Shown one piece after another: positions 57,731 to 64,000 of a stretch of DNA of 64,000 nt. The notes beneath the pieces were generated by a model, which was not told where the DNA came from, made no database searches, and worked only from the letters and a program-made list of their open reading frames with translations. This DNA comes from Paraphaeosphaeria minitans (taxonomy: Eukaryota > Ascomycota > Dothideomycetes > Pleosporales > Didymosphaeriaceae), in contig WJXW01000005.1 of the NCBI GenBank assembly GCA_015832175.1, positions 558,001 to 622,000 on the forward strand. Reading direction: 5' to 3'. The position numbers and the translations under genes are program-made. Numbering within the stretch: the first letter of the stretch is position 1; every line of letters begins with the position of its first letter.

Positions 57731-57754
57731 CGTTCTAAGCGCCAGGCTCATAAC
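57731..57754 (-). promoter_or_regulatory. Copia-B2 primer binding site, apparently unmutated
   Basis: Directly inside the 5' LTR the minus strand reads GTTATGAGCCTGGCGC. The GTTATGAG core is complementary to the anticodon stem-loop region of initiator Met tRNA, consistent with the half-tRNA priming known from copia-type elements. The same site in Copia-B1 (31587 on) reads GTTATAAGCCTAGCGC. Confidence 0.6.
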
Positions 57755-57949
57755 TATTGTGGTAAAAAGGGCTCGAACTATTACAGGATATTCAGGAGTA
57801 GAGTTGTAAAGAATACAAAGAGCTGATTGTAGGAAAGGATGCCAAAAGGGCAGACTATATACAAAAGAAACGAGCCTCTTGGTAAGAATCCTGTGATCTG
57901 AATTAGTGGATCCAGAAAGAATCACGGAAGTGAGTGTTTTACTTTAACA
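57755..57949 (-). repeat. Copia-B2 5' LTR
   Basis: 195 bp, plus-strand ends TATTGTGG and CTTTAACA. Few differences from the 3' LTR. Confidence 0.9.
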
Positions 57950-57954
57950 CAATT

Positions 57955-60900
57955 GCATTATTAAAACTACCTACTAGACTGTATAATTTACTTACCAGAA
58001 CACTTCTAGTTACTCTTTTACACTTTACTAAGTTCTAGTAGATAATATTGCTATAGATCTTAAAGTCCTAAGTTATTATGCGATGTTCCTCTGCTAGTAT
58101 AATAATAAAGCTAAGCTGTAAGCTTAGGTCTCTATTATTAGTAAAAGAGCTATCTGTAAAGATAAATAGCTTTGTGCGACCTAGATTAAGTAGAATAAAT
58201 TTTAGTCCTCTTTGTGTATTCTAAATTTGCCAGTTTAAACGCATGTTTAGTGCCTTAATATCTTCTTCTGTTAGTACTATTATTTGCGCGGCAATAGACA
58301 GGTTAAATATTACTTCTAGTTAGTAAACTAAAGAGATATATACACCTCTTACTTATTATATAATATATTAGTGTGCAGCGTCTTTATCTTAAAGATTAAT
58401 TATGTAAAGGCTTTTAGCCTATCTCTTCTATTCTAGGGTAATAACACCCTAGGTAAGTTGGATTTTACCTCTATTAAACTTAATTACTCTGTCTTATGTT
58501 AAGACGCTTTTGTCCTTTATATAAAACTTTATAGTATAGAGCTACTCCTCTTCTTATTATGTAAAGCTTTCTATAACTACACTAAGGGTGTTATTAGTCT
58601 AAAGTCTAGTAATGCTAAATATCTTAGGTCCCTTATTTGTAATAAGTAGGCATAAATTATATATTAATACATGCATTCTTAGTTTCTTCTTATAGTAGTT
58701 GTAGTATGTCTTAAACTAGTAGAGACCTAATTCTACTACGCTATATAGAGGTTGTACAACTTATAGAATTATGTTTAGTAGGAAGAAATTGCGCATTTCT
58801 ACTAGTAGTTAGGCGTATAATGTGCGAAGAAGTTTGTTAGTAGACTACATATAGGCCTAAGTAATGTCTCTAAGCTTAATGTGCATGTTGTACAACTAAA
58901 TTAGTGTTATAGAAAGAGCTAATAGTAACCTCTAGCTTATACGCTAGATAGTAAGAGATTATATAAAGATCTCCTCTTTTTCTTTATCTAAATAGCCAGC
59001 AAAAACAAGTTTTAACTTCTTATATAGTTAGGTTATCTTGCCTTTAATCTCTTGTACAAGACGTAGGTTAAAGATATAGCTAGATTATTTATTAGAGTTA
59101 TATAACAAGATCTTAAAAGTGCTATTAGTAATAAGGGCATTTATTTCTACTATATCTAATTCTTTAAAGGGCTAGCTAGGTGTAGTAATAACGCTGTCTG
59201 TATAAAGCTTTAGTGTAAGCTTAAAGTTATCCTTTTCTTTTTAGGTAATAAACTAGGTGTTTAGTCTTTCTAATTTTTGTTAAGCTTTACCTAATTGTGT
59301 GACTATGGTAGTTTAGTTCTTCCTAGGTCTTCCCTTTAGCCTTAGCTTTAGAGCTTTAATTCGTGCGGCTATAGAAGTATCTATATCCTATAGTTCCTGT
59401 GTGCTATCTTTAGTTGCGCGATAGTATAGTTTAACCTATATATAGCGTAGTTTTAGAGGTCTATTTTTAAGCTCTAGGATAATGTCTCTTCCTTTAATGC
59501 TCTTAATCTTATATAGTTTTTACTATCCCTTTTTTTCCCTCTAGGCTATAACTTTAGAGCCTAGTAGGAGTGTAAAGGTTCTGTGCAATAATAGGCTATT
59601 CCTAGTGTTAATTATATAAGTAATTTTAACTTTAGTTCTATTCTTCTTAAGCATTTTTATTGCTTTCTAAACTATATTAGCTTAGGCGATTAGTTCTAGT
59701 AAGGGTGGAGAGTCCTTATTAATCCTTAGGTAGGCACTAAAGACTAGGAGGGTAGGTACTATACTATTAGGCCTAGCTGTGTTATTTAGTGTCTTTACTA
59801 CTATCTATAGCACTGTCTTATTGTCTATATAACTGTTAATCTTAGCTCTTAGGATGTTATACGCTTAGTATAGTAGTGTATATACTTTTTTAATCTTGCC
59901 TACAGCCTAGTGTGCCTCTACTAGTATTTGCCTATATTCTGCCCTAACTATCTTCGCATAATTCTAAAACTTGTTAGAAGCAAAGTTAGTTCCTAGGTTA
60001 TAGATAATGTAATCTAGTAGGTCTTAGTATATATTAATTTAGTATCTTGTTAAGGCATCCTAGGTGTCTTATACGGTTATTAATCTTAGGAATTAGGCTG
60101 CCTAAAAGGATGTGTCTATATTAATAATATATAGGATATCCCTTTCACTAATTTGTATAATATTAATAATAATCTTATAGTTAAAGTATAAGTTATCTTA
60201 AATAGAGAACTTAAAGCGTCTTAGCACTTAGTTGTATAACTAGTAGTAGTAATAGAACTTCTTTACTTCTTCTAGTATAGAGCTCTCTACTTTATGCCCT
60301 ACCTAAGTAAGAAGCTTATACAGTCTTTTTATTTAAGAGTGTTTAAAATAGTAGTGTAGGCGTTAGAGTTCTGTCTCTATAAAGAAGAGAGCTAATTCCT
60401 TATTGCTAAGGTTAAAAAAGGGGTAACCCTACTTTTATATAACTAGGACTATTGTACTGTCTCTTTATATAATAATATTTAAGATGTTATTAAAGTATAC
60501 CCTAAGTCTGTTAGTATCTGCTAGTAATAGTAGGAATAGTATTAAGGAGTTAAGGATATAGTAGGTTACTATTCCTATAGGATTAGTAATTTATATAGTG
60601 CCTAGAGATATCTAGGAACCCTATCCTCTAAAGCTAATGTTAGTAGATTCTAGTAACTAGTCTACTTTAGTAGTTAGGTTTTTGTGTAAGTAGGCAGTAA
60701 GCTAGTCCTTTCCTACTATAGATACTTATGCGGCGCCTATGTTCTAGAGTTCTCCTTAGTACTTTGTATAATACTAACTGGCTAGAGTGAATAGTTGTGT
60801 AGGTTCCTCTATATTCTTATTATCCTTACTATATTAAATGTCTTCGCTAGTTGTGTAATAAAGGTAGGTAGTAGAAGTAAGGTATAAAGGAGCCTTTTAT

Positions 60901-62591
60901 GCTTCTTCTTTATTACTCTATTAGTCTTGTTTATTTTCCTCCTTTTTTATGTAATAGTCTTCTTCCTCTAGCTCTCCTTTAAAGTTAAGGATATATGCTT
61001 ATATATTTATAGTAGAGGGTTTATATTTATAGAAGTTAGCGTATAATAATATGTATTACCTTCTAGCTCGCTAGGTATCCCTTAGTAGATAGTTAGTAGA
61101 CTAGTATCTTTTTTTATAGTATATAAAGTATTTCTGCTTTATGTAAGAGCTTGAACTTCTAAAGTTGCCCCTTCCTTTTAGTCTAAAGGTTAATCTGCCT
61201 CTAGAGGGGCTAGATCCTCTTATATAATTAGGATTATTGTATTATTAATTAGTGTAGTACACTTCTTTACTATCTTAGAGAAACTGTAACTTCTTCTTAT
61301 TTTTAGTAACTTAGAGTAATACACAAAGGTTGCTAAGTAAGCCTTCTACTATGTTTTTAGGGTTAAATATAGCTTATTTAAGGTTAGAATAGCTGCAGCA
61401 TGCTTATATAATAGTGGTGTGTAGTTGTAGTTTACTACTAAAGCCTTATCTAAGAGCCCTTTAGGCTAAGGTAAGCTTATTAATTATTACTTCTAGGGCC
61501 TTATATAATATAGCAGCTAGATTATCCCTTTTATAGTGTTTAAAGGTAAGAGTGGTCTAGTCTGTTTAGTACTAATTGTGATTAACACTAGTGTTAAAGT
61601 GCCTATTTAGTCTGTTGTACAATTTATCCTATAGAAGTCCTAGTCTAATATTGTATAGGTAGTAGGTACTCGCACGATTAGAAAGGATTCCTAGAAAGAT
61701 GTTTATATACTAGTCCTATAGTATGCCTAGCCTATAGTATAGTTCTCTAAAGACTTTTGTCTTGTCTACTAGGATGTTGTACAGCCTACTAGTATAGTTA
61801 TTCTTTTTACTCTAAGCCTTCTAAAAGAGAATAATCTTATCTAGCTAGATATAAGCATAATCTCCTAGTTATTAAAGAGACTGGGAGTGTCTAGCCTCTT
61901 TGTATAATATAGTTTGTTGGGCAAAAGCAGTCTAGGTTTTAGGCTGCTGCTACTAGTGTGGCTCTATATATAGTGTCTCTGTCCTCGTATGTATAGGGAT
62001 AGGCCCTAGCTGTGCTCTATATGTATATATATTGCCTATAGATAGTGTAGGTTGTATTATTAGGATTATGTGAAGTAGTTTAGGTTATAGTTACAGCGTT
62101 ATTGTATAAAGGGTCTATAGCTTATAGTTAAGCTGTAATAGTTTAAAAAGTTTCTTTATATAGGTGTTCTTTATTATAGAATTAGTAGTGACAAAGCCTT
62201 CCTTTGTAAGAAAAGTAATAAGCTCTCTTCTTACTATATAACTAATCTTATTAAAGGTTCTCTCCTTCTAGTTATTAAAATTTTTAGTAAAAGAAGAGAT
62301 TACCTCTTTACTTTTAAGACTACTTGCGTGATATTACGCAATTATGTATACTGTATAAGTGTTTAGCTGTTTTAGAGAAGGGGGTAGGTGGCTGTGTAGA
62401 TCTACTCTATCTACCTAGTACTTTCGTGCAATCTCTCCTCTTAAGGTAATGGCCTTAATATTTATTACTTCCTTTACTTATTAAAGCTATATTACTTTGG
62501 CTTTGTCTTTCTACTAAGGAGGTAGTATTAATTATTATATAATATCTTTAGGTTGTAGTTCCTCTAGGAAGTCTCCTAGTCTTAAGGCTAT
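57955..62591 (-). pseudogene. Copia-A3 gag-pol remnant
   Basis: gag starts at 62589-62591, where ATG has become ATA as in Copia-A2. gag extends to about 61050 with its zinc knuckle near 61100-61140. Protease follows, then the integrase zinc-finger part at about 60180-60260 and the integrase core to about 59600. The reverse transcriptase N-terminus is at about 58870-59100, and LRDITxAYMxSTNKLLRTLYA and VVxPLYSVVELGLYxF are at about 58700-58870. Copia-B2 interrupts it at 57955; the rest of pol and the 3' untranslated part lie in 48941-50610. Stops occur throughout at Gln/Trp codons. Confidence 0.8.
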
Positions 62592-63005
62592 GTTATTATT
62601 GTCTTTCTTAGTCGTGCGATGTGTCTATATTTAGTTATTACTAGTTTAATTGTGTAACGTGTTTTTTAGGATTGTAAATGTGCTCACTATCTCCTTTCTT
62701 TTCTATAGAATAGCTTAGACTAGATTATGCGACTCTTTACAGATATGCGCGCTTTATTTCTGCTTATTGTATAATCTAAAATTTAATCTCTAGTAAAGGT
62801 ATTATCTCCTTTCTTTTCTATAGAATAGCTTAGACTAGATTATGCGACTCTTTATAGATGTGCGCGCTTTGTTTCTGCTTATTATATAATTCGAAATTTA
62901 ATCTCTAGTAAAGGTAATAATACAGAGCCTACGCATCTAGCTTATAGGGCGCTCTGTCTTTAGACCTTACTAGTTTGCAGTTAATTAGAATTAACTACTA
63001 ATTAG

Positions 63006-63243
63006 TGTTGGTTTAGCTTAATCTGTAATTAAGTATCTAAGGGTTAATAGTATACTATTGTGCAAAGGGTAAGAAGTAGGTTTAATTAATTACGTCTGGT
63101 CTATTGTACAAAGGGGCACTAAGGGCTTTATAAAGTCTCTGCCTCTTAGCGCTGACCTAAGTAGTGGGTCCTTATGCGGGTCCCTATAGGTAGGTAGGCC
63201 CCTACTTTACCTAGTGCTACTTGTATAATAAACTGTACGGACA
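63006..63243 (-). repeat. Copia-A3 5' LTR
   Basis: 238 bp, plus-strand ends TGTTGGTTTAGC and CTGTACGGACA, directly followed by CTTAT. Confidence 0.9.
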
Positions 63244-63248
63244 CTTAT

Positions 63249-64000
63249 ATAATTAACACTAGGAATAGCCTATTATTATATAATATCCTAACACTCCCAC
63301 TTAGCTCTAAAGTGATAGCATAGAGGGAGAAGAAAGGATAGTAAAGGCTATACAAGATTAAGAGTATTAAAGGTAGAGATATTATTCTAGAACTTAAAAA
63401 TAGACCTCTTAAGCTGCGCTATATATAGATAAAGCTATACTACCGCGAAAAGGAAAGAAATAAAGAGGAACTAGAGACTATAGATGCCCTTCTACTTGTA
63501 CAAACTAAGGCCCTAAAACTAAGACTAGAAGGTAGACTAAGGAAGGATTTTACTACTAAAGTTATACAACTAGCTAAGATCTAGAGAAGATTAGGAAGAC
63601 TTTACACCTAGTTTATTACTTAGAAAGAAAAGAATAACTTTAAACTAGCCCTAAAACTTTATGCGGACGGTATTATTACTATACCTAGTTAACTTTTTTA
63701 AAAATTAGATATAATAGAGATAAATGCCCTTATCGCTAATAGCACTTTTAAGATCTTAAGGATAGATCCTAAAAAATATTAAGGACAGATTTTTAACTTA
63801 TGCCTCGTATAAGAAATTAAGGGAAAGACTACCTAGCTATATAAGAAGTTAAGGCTTGTCTTTACAGGCTACTTAGGTAAGGAGAAGAAAGAAATTCTTA
63901 TCTAGTCCCCTACTATTTAGCGTGTAAGCTAAAGGCTTATTCTAGCATTATCCCTATTATTAATTAAATCGCACAACATGTATATAGAGCTTAGAGACAT
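63249..64000 (+). pseudogene. Copia-A2 integrase tail and reverse transcriptase start
   Basis: Continuation of the same reading direction after the Copia-A3 insertion; the DNA matches the reverse complement of 58870-59620 in Copia-A3. The reverse transcriptase N-terminus is recognisable in LVxEIKGKTT, KLRLVFTGYLGKEKKEILIxSPTIxRVSxRLILALSLLLIKSHNMYIELRD in parts at about 63800-64000 (family RLVVQAYND..ILTQSPTIQRVSQRL). It is cut by the window edge. Confidence 0.85.

Larger units (their letters stand above)
50616..57949 (-). mobile_element. Copia-B2, full-length Ty1/copia element, RIP-inactivated
   Basis: 195-bp LTRs (50616-50810, 57755-57949) with a perfect CAATT target duplication (50611-50615, 57950-57954). 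At 7,334 bp it is almost exactly the length of Copia-B1 (7,328 bp) and collinear with it in reverse. It is the innermost insertion of the right-hand nest and so the youngest there by structure. Confidence 0.93.
48703..63243 (-). mobile_element. Copia-A3, full-length Ty1/copia element split by Copia-B2
   Basis: Equal 238-bp LTRs at both ends and a perfect CTTAT target duplication (48698-48702, 63244-63248). It is inserted in opposite orientation into its own relative, Copia-A2. Without Copia-B2 and its duplication it is about 7.2 kb. It holds the complete gag-protease-integrase-RT order, read right to left. Confidence 0.92.
45265..64000 (+). mobile_element. Copia-A2, Ty1/copia element split by Copia-A3, runs off the window
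   Basis: The 5' LTR is at 45265-45478. gag, protease and integrase continue to 48702, where Copia-A3 inserted (48703-63243, TSD CTTAT at 48698-48702 and 63244-63248). The integrase tail and start of the reverse transcriptase resume at 63249 and run to the window end. The order protease-integrase-RT marks it as copia. The 3' LTR is not in the window. Confidence 0.9.

Noticed and set aside
9670..64000. Centromere or telomere
   Set aside because: AT-rich nested retroelements can mark centromeres, but nothing diagnostic is visible and no telomeric repeat was seen. CENP-A ChIP would be decisive.
9596..64000. Starship-type giant element
   Set aside because: No tyrosine recombinase captain, cargo gene cluster or matching borders were found; ordinary nested elements explain the layout.

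Overview
The window looks like a filamentous ascomycete (Pezizomycotina) genome with strong repeat-induced point mutation (RIP). Two very different compartments meet near position 9,670. Positions 1 to about 9,600 have ordinary base composition. From about 9,670 to 64,000 the DNA is AT-rich, TpA is everywhere, CpA and TpG are scarce, and reading frames are full of TAG/TAA where Gln or Trp codons are expected. That is the textbook RIP signature (seen by eye; no index was computed). I saw no rRNA, tRNA, CRISPR array or bacterial-type operon.

Left compartment. Its one convincing intact gene is a minus-strand secreted collagen-like protein (4194-5555): signal peptide, a short non-repetitive region, 16 copies of a VTPPPPD-type heptad, then 79 consecutive triplets, 78 of them Gly-X-Y. 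Its upstream DNA carries a two-part imperfect duplication. Around it are two broken pogo-type (DDE_1) DNA transposons (P1 1386-3454 with inverted repeats and a TA target duplication; P2 about 7958-9162, 3'-truncated), a candidate broken Pro-rich secreted-protein gene (7194-7795), and two small LTR families (LTR-1 and LTR-2).

Right compartment. Target-site duplications let most of it be read as nested insertions. (a) An LTR-1 copy (9401-9595) was hit by an LTR-2 (9414-9545, TSD TAGGT) and adjoins pogo element P3 (9596-18574, TSD TA). P3 is split by Ty3/gypsy element Gypsy-D (10747-17884, TSD TTATC). (b) A second pogo-like end, P4 (18581 on), was split by a PIF/Harbinger element (18618-23900, TSD TAA). 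That in turn was split by a short Copia-A1 (19680-21870, TSD AATAT). (c) A 5'-truncated Tad-like LINE (about 24246-26440, minus) abuts a minus-strand Gypsy-B (to 31391). (d) Copia-B1 (31392-38719) follows, then Element C (38724-43938), which shows gag-like and protease-like frames but no recognisable reverse transcriptase. (e) A second Gypsy-B fragment (43939-45264) was hit by Copia-A2 (45265 to past the window end). Copia-A2 was hit in its integrase by an inverted relative, Copia-A3 (48703-63243, TSD CTTAT), and Copia-A3 was hit by Copia-B2 (50616-57949, TSD CAATT).

No element looks able to move: catalytic Asp/Glu codons are repeatedly changed by G-to-A transitions (YLDN, YIDN, FYINN; GALD to GALN). 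The most unusual items are a decayed antisense reading frame with a pyrimidine-rich leader in Gypsy-D (about 11400-12720), a comparable antisense frame in the long 3' tail of both Copia-B copies, Element C with its 45-bp minisatellite, and a filled site (9401-9595) whose empty counterpart (1001-1058) is in the same window.
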